Position numbers and translations under genes: made by a program. Shown in pieces: positions 38,496-50,889 of a DNA stretch of 64,000 bases. How positions within the stretch are numbered: position 1 is the first letter of the stretch; each line of letters opens with the position of its first letter. The stretch lies in assembly GCA_947034885.2 (NCBI GenBank), contig OX344750.2, forward strand, positions 31,358,821-31,422,820, written 5' to 3'. The notes under the pieces were generated by a model. The model did not search any database. It saw only the letters and a program-made list of their open reading frames with translations, and was not told the origin of the DNA. The stretch is from Thuidium tamariscinum. Its lineage: Eukaryota; Streptophyta; Bryopsida; Hypnales; Thuidiaceae.

Positions 38496-40865
38496 TCCAT
38501 TGCATCGGCAAAAGCGTACACATAATAGCTTTCCATACTATGCAATGATCTAGACCATATTTCAAATTTTATAGACACCTCAATCTTAGGTACACCAGTG
38601 CTTGTGCTAACCAAAATGATTAGTCTACTTGAGAAGAGGTAGTCCTTTCCATGAGCTTTATAAAATCAATTGCATGCTTCCAAACCAAATTCTCTACAAA
38701 GTGAAAGAAATATGAACTACATGCAATATTATAGTGACCTAAGAAAATATCTACAATCAAGAATTGCTCATAAACCAAACACTTGATAATGCATCATGCA
38801 AACTCCGAGTTGCCTTATCAAGTACCTAACACAAAGAAATTAGGTGATTAAAAAGGGAACTTAAGTAAAGGCAGCATCCTACTTAACATTTGGAAAAAAA
38901 ATTAGAATCAATGTTATACCAAAGCATTTGAGCCTCAAATGATGATTGTAATTGTGCATCCCATATTCTTAATTCCAATTATCGTTACAACCTATTATTT
39001 TCAAAATGAAATCAAGAAATAGGAAAAAAACAATTGGTCATCATAAATAGACACACGTACATTAGCACAATGCTCTTCAAAACAATTCTATAAATACATA
39101 AACAAACTTTATAAGGACCAACAAAGTTAATAACTCCTAACCAAACACAAGCTACTGAAGAAGGGAATCAAATTTTACAAAAGAAACCATCAAAGCTATA
39201 TTGATTACTATCATAGCTATCCAAAGCTTGAAATGAGTTCACAATATTTTAAACTCCATATGTGCCATATATTAAACCAGAAGTTTTAAGGATAAAATAA
39301 TTACCTTGCCATTACCAACAAATACTTCTTTGATTGAGTCAACATGTCCAAGCTTTTCACCACAAAAGTGTTTAATGTTTGCAATAGGAAGACAATTCAA
39401 GGTTTTGCTAATGAATTCAATGTCTTTCCACTCCACATCTTTGATAACAGGAATCTTTGCCTTGGCAAGGTAATGTAACAGCAAGTCTATTACAACATCT
39501 CACAATATACTCTTATGTACTAACAAGAGATTATAGCATGTTGTCCATGTCTTCTTAATCATACCTAAGATGTAATTCTTTTCTTCCTTGAAAATCCTAT
39601 CATCTACAAATATAGATATAATTTCAACAAAAAAAATGTCATTAGAAGCAAAACAACAATGAGATTAAAATATTTGAATGATCCATGAAAAAAATTGTCA
39701 GCAAAAAACTCACTTGTGAATAATCGGACACAATAACATTTTGCTTGATATCAATTTTGGGAGGAGAAATTTGAAATTGAATCGAAGTGATCTTCGCATT
39801 TTCTATACATATTGGTCCACTAGCTATATGACTTGCTTTGTGATCAAATACAAGACCCTTCACCCTCTCTGTATCATCAACCTATCAAACCCATACATGT
39901 TAGATTAATTAGAATACAAACTATGATTTGAAATCAAATGGTACCAATTCAATAATATAGCTCAAAGGAAATAGAGTACATAAAGTCTTTAAAAACTAAC
40001 CATTTCCCCTAGCATCCTCAAAATTCTATTATCTTGAAAGTTGATACTATTGAGCCAATTAACCCCTAAGCGCCGGCGGCGCCATTCTGTGGCTTATGAA
40101 TGACTTCTCTACACCATCTGAAGCCTGAACAGTAGTTTTTTCATCCATTTTTTTTTCCAATGACCTTTCATGTTGAGTTACAAAGAGTGTCCAAGTGAAT
40201 TTTTAGTGTAATTGATATTTCTTTTCATGTAGTTGAGAATTAATGAAGAAAAAACGGATGGCAAAATTTATCATTTTAGTGTATTTTGAGAAATTGAGTA
40301 AATTTGAAATTTCTCCTTGAAAACAACATTTTTTAAATTTGAGCCCAACTAATGAAATGGAGGTCCTGTACTCTAGTTTCTTCTCCAATTGAAATTTTGG
40401 AAAAATTCGTAAAACTGAATATTTTATTGTAGTTTGAACTTTGTCTGTATTTTTAATGTCCACTGCATTCTAATTATAGATGTACATGGCAAATTAGTTT
40501 ATACCATGATGATTTCCACTGTATTTTTCACACATGGTGGAATTTTCAGATTTTTTGAGAATTTTTTCTATTTTCTATGATTTTTTCTTCAGTTTCTCTT
40601 CAAAAAAATTCAAAAAATACAATTTTCCTCAAAAAAATCTGAAATTTCTGTGAAGTACAGAGGACATGCAGTTTCATCTCTGAAAAATAAAAATAAAAAT
40701 TTCCATACACATCTTGGTTACAAAATGGTAACAAACTGAGTGACAGAGAGTGGAGCCTGAAACCAGTGGTCACAGGCCCGGCGTTTCAGGGTTAAGATCA
40801 TGCACATTAAGCAGCATTGACTACCAACGGTGCAAGCAAGGATGAATATTAGCTGACCACGTGTC
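38496..40865 (-). pseudogene. CCT4: Unprocessed pseudogene of chaperonin subunit CCT4 (TCP-1 delta)
   Basis: Minus-strand pieces, in order of the parent protein: 40865-40796 (VVS, stop, YSSLLAPL), 40062-40001 (DNRILRMLGEM), 39881-39714 (KGLVFDHKASH, IQFQISPPK), 39601-39303 (ILGMIKK, LHYLAKAKIPVIKDVE, FISKTLNCLPIANIKHF, EKLGHVDS), 38830-38745 (LDKATRSLHDAL) and 38597-38496 (SLHSMESYYVYAFADAMEVI). CCT4 is a subunit of the cytosolic TRiC/CCT chaperonin. Pieces are separated by introns, some with intact GT and AG borders (for example a donor at 39713), so this is a duplicated genomic copy, not a retrocopy. Stops in the frame (one TGA in the 39601-39303 exon, more at the 5' end) and missing parts mark it as dead. 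A 729-bp piggyBac-like MITE splits one exon at 40059-40795. Confidence 0.88.
40059..40795. mobile_element. piggyBac-like MITE, 729 bp, with TTAA target duplication
   Basis: TTAA at 40059-40062 and 40792-40795 flanks an element starting CCCCTAAGCGCCGG and ending, inverted, CCCTGAAACGCCGGG. The TTAA target and CCC-starting ends are the piggyBac signature. It has no transposase ORF. It lies within the CCT4 pseudogene and so is younger than the duplication. Confidence 0.75.
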
Positions 40866-41211
40866 TGCTAAATCTAAGGGATGATGACTCACATCACAAC
40901 ATAGCAAGTAACCCCTAAAGAGTCAAGAAAACCAATTTGGGTTTAAAAAAATGAAGTTATTTTGAATAGGATATATGGGGATTTTTTTGTTCAATTTTAT
41001 TCATTTTTTGAAGAACAGACAAAATGTGCTTCACTGATAACGCTAATATAAAAATAGGTGCCATCTGAATTGTATCTTTCACAATGTATTCAATCAAAAT
41101 GGCCATCTTCAAACCACAAATCCTTGGCCTATTAAGAGTAAAATAAAAAACAGTTAGATACTAGATAGTGTTAAACCCTAAAAGAAACATGAAGTCAAAA
41201 GCAGAGATGGT
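40866..41211. other. AT-rich DNA upstream of the CCT4 pseudogene
   Basis: May contain further decayed CCT4 sequence on the minus strand, but no alignment could be supported by eye. Confidence 0.35.
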
Positions 41212-41485
41212 AAGGTGGATACACCCAAAAGCGTCCCTTATTCATACTGTGCCTAGTTACTGTGCTTAACTTGTTCAGATTTTCATGTAGTCTTGTTGGC
41301 AAGTGAAAGCATGTTCCAACACACCAAAGAACACAGGATTTTGGATACCATATGCAAAAGTTATTAATGATCAAAGTCTATTTCTGAAAGCATCATCTAC
41401 AGTCTGAACATGGCTGATTTTGGAAATGTATGTGCATTATGGATGACACTTTTAGGAACGTGGCACTTTTGGGTGTACCTACCTT
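41212..41485. mobile_element. AAGGTRGGTACACCC-family MITE, copy 2 (274 bp)
   Basis: Flanked by TA at both ends. Ends AAGGTGGATACACCCAAAAG and (inverted) AAGGTAGGTACACCCAAAAG. The interior matches copies 1 and 3 along its length. Confidence 0.8.
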
Positions 41486-41668
41486 AGAATGAATGGCAGA
41501 ACAAATGCATCATTGGAGCTTATATCTTACTGTTTAGGGAAGTGTTTTCAATTTTGATAAGCTCGTCTTGATAAGCTTCCTATTTCTAAGCTAGATACAG
41601 AATAAAAGCTTTGCATTTGCTTTTGAAAGTACAATTTGTCAGAAAACAGAAGATGGAAAATGGGGAGG

Positions 41669-42070
41669 TAAGAGCATCCCCACTGGTTGTGTAAAAGCAA
41701 GACACGGCCAGGGGATGCTTGGAGAGTCAATCAAGGAGCTCGGGCACGGCGAAGGAAATTTCCCTCACCCCAACACGCCAATCGAGCACGGGGAACAAAT
41801 AATTTCGGATTTTCGAGGCACTTTATTGAGGATTTCAAGAAAACAAGTCGTTAGTCAACACTAAAGTACCTCGAAAGGAGAGTTTAAACAATTTTTAATG
41901 CACACCAAGCCCGGCCAACTTCACACCATTTGGCTGTGCATTCATCGAATTTGGTCGGGCCCGGCCACTTTTTTTGCTTGGCTGTGCCTCCTGTGGGGCA
42001 AGCCATGTGGCTCGGGCATGGCCAAACACTGATTCTGCGGCGTTCCCTGAGGCCCGTGGGGATGCTCTAA
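41669..42070. mobile_element. PIF/Harbinger-type MITE, 396 bp, TAA duplication
   Basis: Direct repeats TAA at 41669-41671 and 42068-42070 flank the ends GAGCATCCCCAC and GTGGGGATGCTC. The interior is GC-rich compared with its surroundings (CGGGCCCGGCC and similar), which suggests a recent arrival. It is related to the elements around 4967-5470. No coding capacity. Confidence 0.75.
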
Positions 42071-42375
42071 GTTAGTTGGATAGCACTTATGACTATTGAA
42101 GAAAAAAAGTCAGATATGTAATCTCACTTCAACAACTTCCTCAGAGGCCTTATGAAGCGCCTTTGAGATTGAAGTGGGATGAACACTTTTGCCCAAAAGA
42201 TCCAAGCAATGCTCCAACAAAGCTCATGCTAATATGACAACTGCAAAGTGGAAACACATTGAGTATCAACAAAAGGGTGGGACCAATTTGAAGAACATTT
42301 TCTGAAAAATAGTATCGGAAGTTGACATTTGTAAATGGCCACTCATTGCAACTATGTGACATGTGTAAACCTCTT

Positions 42376-43297
42376 TTAACCCCTAAATACCCAAACTACA
42401 TGTTTTGACAATATAGCAATTTTGGGCAACTCACTGTGAATGAAGATTTTTTTTTCTTTGAAATGTTCACACAACTTGTGCTCGAGGAGTAGCCTCAAGG
42501 CCCAACAATTTTCATAACTTTTGACTACATAGTTAAAGAATTATTATAAGATATGTAGTTTTCATTACTCGATGAGCAGTTTGGGCCAAGAAAAACTTCT
42601 TTTTAAAAATTAAAAAAAAATTGAAATTTTTTTATAAGATTTTTCTCTAAGTGGAAAGCTTTGAAATATTCCATTTTGATCAATGAGTCAAAAGTTATGA
42701 GGAGTTTTAGTTTGGGGTATTTGTGGATAGTTAAAGAATCTCTACACTACAAAAAAAAAGTTTGAAATTCTTTGTTTAATTCAATTTTTAATATTTTTGG
42801 AAAAATAACGAAACAAGTAGGTATAGATTTTTTATTACAAAATTTTAACCATTAGGATTGGCATTTTTCAATTCCATAAATAAATTGTTTATAATTTAGT
42901 ATTTTGGCTCATATTACTTCTTTCTACTTACTATTTTTTTCCTATATGTTGTACAATTCTAAATGATTTGAAATTCTTTTAAGCATGTAGCCAATTTGCC
43001 TTTAAGAATGAATCCAAGAAGTAACCAACAATTTGAATTTTTTTTCCATACAAATGTGACCTTATGAAGTGTACAAAAAAAATGATTTTTATCAATTCAA
43101 ATGCTAATTTCTTGCAATCTACAATATGGAAAATTGTGAAATTTTTTCTACATATTTGAAAACAAATGTACTACAAGATCCTATGGTTAAGTGTGTCAAA
43201 AAAACTTTTTTTTTTCTTAAATTTTGGTACATGTATTAGAAACGATAGATTTAGAGCAATTTTGGTAAAAACATAGTCAAAACCATTCAAGGGTTAA
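42376..43297. mobile_element. piggyBac-like nonautonomous element, 914 bp
   Basis: TTAA at 42376-42379 and 43294-43297 flanks ends CCCCTAAAT and (inverted) CCCTTGAAT. Part of the interior (42600-42960) is repeated at 45230-45590. A similar-sized element with related ends lies at 58940-59859. Very AT-rich, no transposase. Confidence 0.6.
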
Positions 43298-44669
43298 TAT
43301 GTAGTCTCAACACCATGCACTAGGAGAGGTTCTACCTATATTGGCATTGTATTTGATTAAATTTTTTGTTTAGAATGAAGTGTAGAAGGTGAAGGAGGTG
43401 AAGGAGCAAAAGACATGTAGATGCAAAATCCATGTTGAAGAAAATTATTCTTTTAGAGTATTTTGGCCATTTTAAAAAATTGTATGATTGCATAGTATTT
43501 GATTAAATTTTTTGTTTAGAATGAAGGTGAAAGAATCATCATTCTTTCATCTTTGAATGGAATATGCCAATGAAAACAAAATGTTGAACTTTTCAAGAGA
43601 TAAGCAAAGCGTTTAGATTTTGTTTATTTCAATCTGAAGTCAATGGAACAAAGTCAAAATGTTCATAAAGGCAAAAACTTGAACTCTTGAAGTTGCAGAA
43701 ATTGCTTGAAAATTTGAAATGTCTAATTTTTTTTATCCTTTAAATAATATTCACATAATTAAGATTATATATATAATGAATATTTTAAAATTTTGACAAC
43801 ATTGATATATTCTAAAAGCAATTTTTAGCATTTTTTGTACTTTAAAGCTTCAATAAAATTATTATAAAACTCATTATACAACACACTTTTGCTTTATCAT
43901 AGACTCCCAATGCTTTATTGGTTTCCTTAATATTTAGAAAAAATTAAGCTAGTGAAATTTAAATATTATTTATTAAATCATATAAATTTGACATTCTAAA
44001 TAGAAATATAAATTAATCATATACCTTAAAAAAATTGGTAAAAAAATTACATATTTTAAAGTTTTTAATCATTCTTTTGTTCAACTTGTTCAATGTTGAC
44101 TAAAAAAATTATATATATATATATATATATATATGATTTATTTCATTTTTGTTTTATTCAAATTCATCATAAGTTTATAGTAAACCTAATTTGTCATTTT
44201 CTTGTAACGTAAGTTACTATTGAACTCATCCCTCATTATTTTTGCCTCTATGTCAATCAAATTGAATTTCGATTTTCTTTTCTAACATCTATTTATAATA
44301 TGATTTTAGAGAATTATAAATTACATACTAGCCTATTAACAATTGAGTTCTTTGAGTCTTTTGTTGTAATTTCATATTTCCAAATATCCTTCATCATATA
44401 AATGTTCCTCAGTGTATTTTATTCTTCTCTTGTAATCTTCTATAAATTTTTCATAATATTTAATTGTGTTATCAACTTGATTGTCCATTGGGAGTTTAAC
44501 CTTAAAAGTTAGCTATAATTTACTTTGCGAAGACTTCATTCTCAATAGAACTTTAGAAATGGTAATTATTTCTTATAATTGACCATTCTCTAGAATTTGA
44601 AAAAAAACACAGTCAAGTATTGAATGATTGTAATTTTATAATGAGGTGCTACACAACAAGGTGGGATGG
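43298..44669. other. AT-rich intergenic DNA with an AT microsatellite
   Basis: Contains an (AT)n run at about 44108-44135. No gene or bounded element recognised. Confidence 0.45.
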
Positions 44670-44901
44670 TTGCTATTATGTGAGCCTAAGAGTGTAAGCC
44701 CATGAGCTTAGAAGACTACGTAACCATAGTATAGATGTCTATAGTATAGAAATTTTCTATAATTATAGTGCAAATATGCTATAGATACCCATATTATAGG
44801 TGTTTATGTTATAATCACCTTCAATAGCTTTAGGATATCTACTTATATACAAGCTCAAGGCTCGCACACTCATATTTTCATCCTCAGATACTAGCATTGT
44901 T
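44670..44901 (-). mobile_element. MITE, 250-bp CTATAG family, copy 2 (inverted)
   Basis: Starts TTGCTATTATGTGAGCCTAA, contains the palindromic CATAGTATAGATGTCTATAG core and ends CTAGCATTGTT. It is the reverse-oriented equivalent of copies 1 and 3. Confidence 0.65.
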
Positions 44902-44935
44902 GAACATGATGGTATTCCAATGATTCAATGTCAAT

Positions 44936-45595
44936 TTGACCCTAAAGGACCAAAGTGCCTTCTTTGGCAACATAGAAGTTTTCGGTAGGTACATATGAGT
45001 ATATGACCAGGGATTTCCATGTTCTGGAACCAAACTTTAATAGAAGATTCCTTGTTTATTTCTCTTTGATTGAAAAATGAGCGAAAAACATTACCATCTA
45101 AAAAATACATGATAAAATGCGGATGAGGAAAATCTTTAAAGCCTAACAATTTTCGTGACTTTATATTGCATGGTTAAAAAATTATCGCATGATATGTTGT
45201 TTCTTTCTCAACTCAGGTAGTTTAGGCATATTAGAAAAAATCTCTTTTTTTTTAAACAAAAATTTGAAATTGGTTTTATAGATTTATATGTATGTAGGTG
45301 GAAAGTTTTGAATAATTTCATTTGGATTAGTGAGTCAAATGTTACGAATAATTTTAGTTTGTAGGTAGTTATGGATTCTCTACTCTAAAATAAACTTTGA
45401 AGTCCTTTATTTTACTCAATTTTCAATATTTTTGGAAAAAAATAAAAACATTTGATGTAGATTGTTTATTACAACATTTGAACCATTGGAATTGGCAAGC
45501 TTCAATTTCACAAGTAAATTCTTAACAATTTAGTATTTTGAATCATTCTCTACTTCTTTCTTTTTACTATTTTATTTTGTACATGTACAATGGGG
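44936..45595. mobile_element. Partial piggyBac-like relative
   Basis: Begins TTGACCCTAAAGGACCAAAG, close to the left end of the element at 58940 (CCCCAAAGGACCAAGG), and shares its interior with 42600-42960. The TTAA is changed to TTGA, and no right end was found. Confidence 0.45.
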
Positions 45596-45609
45596 TCCCA
45601 ATCAAAATG

Positions 45610-46850
45610 GCGTTTTGGGATCCGTAGTGAAAACAATTCCAGCTCTGCCAACTTTGATAGACTTCCAAGAGCTCAAAAATTTATATTTTACTGTGAATTT
45701 TTTTTTCAACATCACTTGTAAGTTAATAACATGCATGACAAATTGCAAGCCAAAAGCCTTACCTAAGAAAAGATATTCAAAATCTACCAACATGTATAGA
45801 AGTGAGAAACATTTCACTACTTTCAACTTTGACACCCTTCCAAGGATTGAGTTTTTTTTTTTCTTGCATGAAAAATTTGACATGAAATTAAATCTATATC
45901 ATTCATATGAATAATAAAATTTCAATATTAAAATATTAATTTAGAAAAAGATATTTGAAATCTCCCAACATGTGTAGTTTTGAATTTTTTTTCATAAATG
46001 CCAACTTTGACACCCTCCCAAGGGCTGAAAAATTGGTTTCTTACCATGAATTTTTTTCTTGAAGTCACCTTTATGTTGATAATATGTATTTTAAATTCAA
46101 ATTCAAATGAATTACTAAAAAAAGATATACAAAATCTCCCAACATGTGTAGTTGTGAGAAAATTTTCACTATTGCTGACTTTGACCCCCTCCCAAGGGCT
46201 GAAAATTTGTCTATTTAACATGAATTTTTTGCATAGGATCACCTCTATGTTGATAATATATGTTCCAAATTTCAAGTTCAAAAGACTTTCCCAAAAAAAG
46301 ATATTCAAAATCTCCCAACATCTATAAGGTAGGTACACCCAAAAGCGCCAGTTTTTCATACTGTGCCTAGTTCATGTTATTATGTTGTTCAGATTTCTTT
46401 TTACAGTCTTGTTGGTGAGTGAAAGCATGTTCCAATGCACCAAAGAACAGTGGATTTGGATATCGTATGCAAAAGTTATTAATAGTCAAAGTGTGTTTTT
46501 TAAAGTGCCATCTACAGTCTGGGTACATGAATGATTTTGAAAATGTATGCACGTTGTACATGGTGCTTTAAGGTCAAGTGCCATTTTGGGTGTACCTACC
46601 TTAGTTGTGAGGTGAGTTTTTACATCCATGTCAAACTTTGCTCCACAAAATAATACTATACTAAGCTCAAAAACTCCTCTTCACAACTACACATGTTGAG
46701 AGATTTTGGATATTTCTTTTTTGGTAATTCATTTGAACTTGAATTTGGAACACATTTTATCAATACAAAGATGACTTCATGAAAAAAAAATTATAGTAAA
46801 AAAATAACTTTTAGCCCTTGGAAGGGTGTGTTTGAAAATAAAGTTGTTGA
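45610..46850. repeat. Satellite-like array: four direct units of about 176 bp and one inverted unit
   Basis: The motif CAACATGTRTAG recurs at 45788, 45966 and 46140, and as CAACATCTATAA at 46316 (spacings 178, 174, 176). Each unit also carries CAACTTTGACACCCTCCCAA and a poly-T stretch. After a MITE (46326-46602) the sequence resumes at 46640-46850 as one unit in reverse orientation (ACTACACATGTTGAGAGATT). Short ORFs here are by-products of the repetition. Confidence 0.75.
46325..46603. mobile_element. AAGGTRGGTACACCC-family MITE, copy 3, inserted in the satellite array
   Basis: Ends AAGGTAGGTACACCCAAAAG and (inverted) AAGGTAGGTACACCCAAAA, with TA on both sides. It lies at the junction between direct and inverted 176-bp units, so it is younger than the array. 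Confidence 0.8.
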
Positions 46851-48310
46851 CCACACAATCCCCTTACATTTATGAATAATTGTATACTCCAAGACAAAAT
46901 ACCTGGCCAAAAGGTCCCTTCACTTCTTTTGCCATGTTGTCATACCCACCTCACTCTAATTGTGAAAGTGATGTAATACCACTTGTCAAATACATAAGAA
47001 CTCTAATACGCTTGAAGACGAAGTTGTCAACCACACAGTCCCTTCACATTCATAAATAATAGTATACTCCAAGATGAAATACCTAGCAAGAAGGTCCCTT
47101 TACTTTTTTTGCCATGTGATCATGCCCACCTCACTCTAAATGTGAAAGTGATATATTACCACTTGTCCCCTATACATATAAATCGTAATGCACTTGAAGA
47201 CAAACTGCCCACCCACATAGTCTTCTCACATTCATAAATGGTAGCACATTCAAAGACAAAATTTTTGGCTACAAGGTCACTTCACTTCTTTTGCCATGTG
47301 ATTGTGTCCACCTCACTCTAAATGTAAAAATGATGTAATACCACATACTAGTCTTACACATACAAACTCTAGGTACCTTGAAGACAAAGCTCACAACCAT
47401 AGAGTCTCCTGACATTCATTAACGTTGGCACGTTTGATCTAAAAGTATTTGTCCATGCAGTTGGTCAATTTACAATCAAAAATATCGGTACACTTGAAGA
47501 CAAATTACTTAAAAGCAAGGTCACTTCACTTTTGCTATGTGATCATGTCCACCTCTCCCTAATTGTGAAGTGATATAATACTATTTTATAGCACAACAAG
47601 CTGATTTTAGGTGACAAAATCCTATCATGGAAAAACAAATTTTTGAAATGTTAAAAGTTTGACTACAATCTTGTCTTCTTACTACTGAAATTTTCACCAA
47701 TTTGACCATATTCAATTCATTTGAGTGTTTTTCTATATAGTTCATTTTTTTTAATATTCAAAACATTATTGACGATGACCATTGGTTGGGTATGGTAAAG
47801 CCTTGTGGCAAACTCCAAGAAAAAATACTAGAATGCATGTTTCCATTGTGCTTTTAGATACAAATTAGAATACAATCAAACATCACCAATAAACATTGAT
47901 CCATCATGATAATACATATACAAGACCAATTGCCTAGATATCCCTTGTATTTAAAATAATTGCAAAACTACAAGTTGAGTATTTTGAGCATATGTTTCAA
48001 TTTTGAGCTTCAAATTTACATTACTGGGGTCATAAATAGTATTTCTACCCCCCAAAATGGCCAAGATAGACATCCAATTGGGGGATATTTAAAAATAATA
48101 TATATATTTCTTAAATACAAAAAATTATGATGCAAAAGTTATGACCAAAAAACACTTAGATGCAAAGCTAACAAGACAAAGAATAGGACAAGTGTTTCTT
48201 GCAAGTCGTAGATGAACTCTCACACATTAGATGCCCAAATTACAAATCCTCTTAAATTTTTCTATAAGCAATACATGGATCAAACAATATAGTATCTATT
48301 CAAGTTTAGA
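46845..48310. repeat. Dispersed minisatellite-bearing repeat, copy A
   Basis: Four units of about 178 bases (46845-47570) built from CTTGAAGACAAAGC, CCACACAGTCCC, TTTTGCCATGTGATCAT and GTGAAAGTGATGTAATACCA. They are followed by a unique tail (47590-47990; ATGACCATTGGTTG and TTGCCTAGATATCCCTTGT). The same array-then-tail order recurs at 55088-56770 and near 62820-63360, so the array is carried within a transposing or duplicating unit. Confidence 0.7.
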
Positions 48311-49460
48311 AAAAAGGACCATTGTCTATTCACTCAACAAATGGGATTTGAGGCATGTACATATCAACTCAATTTACATAATAATTTTTTGAATTTTTTT
48401 GAAAATACAAAAATTGATTAGCTTTATAGGAATGTGATTTTTTCCCTTCCAAATTGGTGTTTTAGAACAAAGCTTATCCCCAAATAAGCTTGAAACAAGG
48501 GAGAATGAGCAGCAAAAAAATTCAAAATTTTGGATTTTTTCTTTAATTTTTTTTACTCATAGATTATATTTTTTATTACATGAAAATATTTATTTCATTT
48601 TTTTTGAATGAGTTATGTAAAAGTTATGGACAATCTTATTTGGGGGGTAATCTAAGCATTTTTTTGTAATAATAACTTTTAGGATTTCGTTTCAAAATGC
48701 ATTTTTTACAAATTTTGAAAAGAAAAAATTTCACAATATTTAGTTTTCTTTTTAGGACAATGTCACCATTGAAATTAGTGCATTTCAATTTCATCTTAGA
48801 GATATTTATAATTCAAATATTCATTCTATCTCATATTTACTTCTATTTAATAATTTTTTCTTAAGATTGAAAATGAAGTTCTTTTGAATTCATTCTTTTC
48901 CAAGACTTCAACTAAATTTCCCACTATAAAGATTTAAAGCTCAAAACCTTGTAGAGCAAAAAATTTAAGTTAAAAAGGTCCATTGAAGTCAAAAAATCTA
49001 GTTTTGCAATGTACTAAAAAATTGTCTTTTTAATTTAAACACACATATCATGCAATCTCTGAGGTCAAAAATTTTGAAATTTATCCCAGACATTTTCATC
49101 CTAATTAAGTATAAGATTATACACTTTAAAGTCGAAAAATAATCATTTTCAATTTTTTTTTCTCTTTGCAATAGAAATAACAATTTTGAGTGTTTTTTGG
49201 CAAAAAAAACCAACCTTGGTCCTTTCTGGTTATATCATCAATTGCAAATTTTGACTATTTTATTTTAGTCCAAATGTAGATGCCACATTTTGCATAGTGA
49301 TCATTATAGGAGCACATATCCAAAGTTAGTTCTATTGAAAACAAATTGTTTTTCAATTGAAACTAGTGTTTTTCAATTGAAACTAGTGTTTTTTTTTGGC
49401 TTTTTGGTGCTAGATTGCACTAGGAAAAAATGTGGTTAAAAAAGGTTATAGAAAATGGGC
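48311..49460. other. AT-rich intergenic DNA
   Basis: A short direct repeat of TTTTTCAATTGAAACTAGTG lies at 49350-49390. No gene recognised. Confidence 0.45.
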
Positions 49461-50183
49461 CATTGCAAGAAACACCTGTCCTATTGTTGCGTTTTGCAAT
49501 AGTACTCATGAATTTTTCAGGAGTACTATAAAATTAGAAAACTAATTTTAAAAAAATTAAAAAAATAGGAATAATGTATATACCTCTAAAATGAAGGTTT
49601 TCACCGAAGGAAATTGATAGAAAATTTCTCTAAAAAGGAGAACTTGAAAAGTGCCAAATCTCAAGAAAATAGGTACTTTGACTCAAAAATTAGGGAAAAA
49701 TAGTAAAAATCAGTATTTTCAAAAAATAAAAAGTGACCATTTGCAACAACTTTATGGAGATGGTCATTCACAAAAAAACCAACCAAAATAATATTTTATA
49801 TGTTTCAAAATACAAGGAGAAGGGGACTCACTTTGTAGACCTCCACACCTCACAAAATTAACTTTAAAAAAAATCCTTCCCTAGAGAACTAGAAATCTAC
49901 TAGAAGACCATCTCATCCAAATTTCATGTCAAAATCTTTAAAAAAAGGTATAGCTTAGGTACTAAAAAACCCTAAACTGCCAAGTGTGACATCCAATCGG
50001 GGTCTATTTTTGGATAGTAAACTATTTTTGAAAATTATGAAAAAATCAAGGAAGGTGTATAATAGTTATGAGTACCTTCCTATAAATTTTGAGTCATTTG
50101 GAGCTAAAACACAAAAGTTATGGTCAAAAAACTAATCAGCATGCAATGTGTGACACAAAATAATACAAGTGTTTCTTGCAATG
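49461..50183. mobile_element. TGCAAGAA-family MITE, about 720 bp
   Basis: Ends CATTGCAAGAAACACCTGTC and (inverted) CATTGCAAGAAACACTTGTA. The left half resembles 16716-16990, and the right half resembles the inner element of 10422-11076 and partial copies at 47990-48215 and 57236-57490. Confidence 0.65.
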
Positions 50184-50471
50184 ATCCAAATGCCAAAAAA
50201 ATTGGATGAAATCGCAAAACAACTTTGGAATTTGAAAAAACATTAGATTAAATCACCTAATTGTGGATGAAAACCATACTATATATCCAATAAGTTGATG
50301 AATGTTGCAACTTGGAGCAGTACTATAACATTTTATATTGCCACTATGGCACTTCTTCAAAAATGAAAAAAACTAACCTGGTTGAAACATAAATAACATC
50401 AATTTAGTCTTTACTTTAGCGTGGTTCAATTGTTTCAAGCCTTGGGGCCTCAAACTAAAATGCCACATATA

Positions 50472-50769
50472 TAAGGTAGGGGGTTGTAATTTTAATCCTA
50501 TCTCTAAAAGCGATTTGGTAGATTTTGCCTCTAACATGTACCAGAAGTGTACATTTCAGGAGGGGATCGCTTTTAGAAACCACTGTGTTTTCAACTTCAA
50601 AAATTCATAACTAATTCCATGAAGGCCCAAAAAATATGAAATGACTTGGATTAGATGCCAATTCCATTTTTCTTACCACGAAAATTTACTAAATTTTTTT
50701 TTAAGGAGTTTATCTTCCCAAAAATGCAAATCAGCTGGTAAAGGGTCGCTTTTACAGCCCCCTACCTTA
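50472..50769. mobile_element. MITE with AAGGTAGGGGG ends, 296 bp
   Basis: Ends AAGGTAGGGGGTTGTAA and (inverted) AAGGTAGGGGGCTGTAA, flanked by TA. The subterminal AAAAGCGA is also inverted. Its outermost AAGGTAGG is shared with the AAGGTRGGTACACCC family, but the interior differs, so it is a sister family. Confidence 0.7.
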
Positions 50770-50889
50770 TATATACAAGTTTGTAGCCTGAATTTTGACC
50801 TTCGAGAAGACATATGTCACAACTCTTGACTTGTGGAATGTCACCACTTCATTGAAATTGACATCAAATAATTAAAATATTCAACATCT

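Noticed and set aside
45602-46359. Overlapping ORFs of 93-143 codons on both strands
   Set aside because: They lie in the 176-bp satellite-like array and simply translate the repeat; there is no codon bias or domain.
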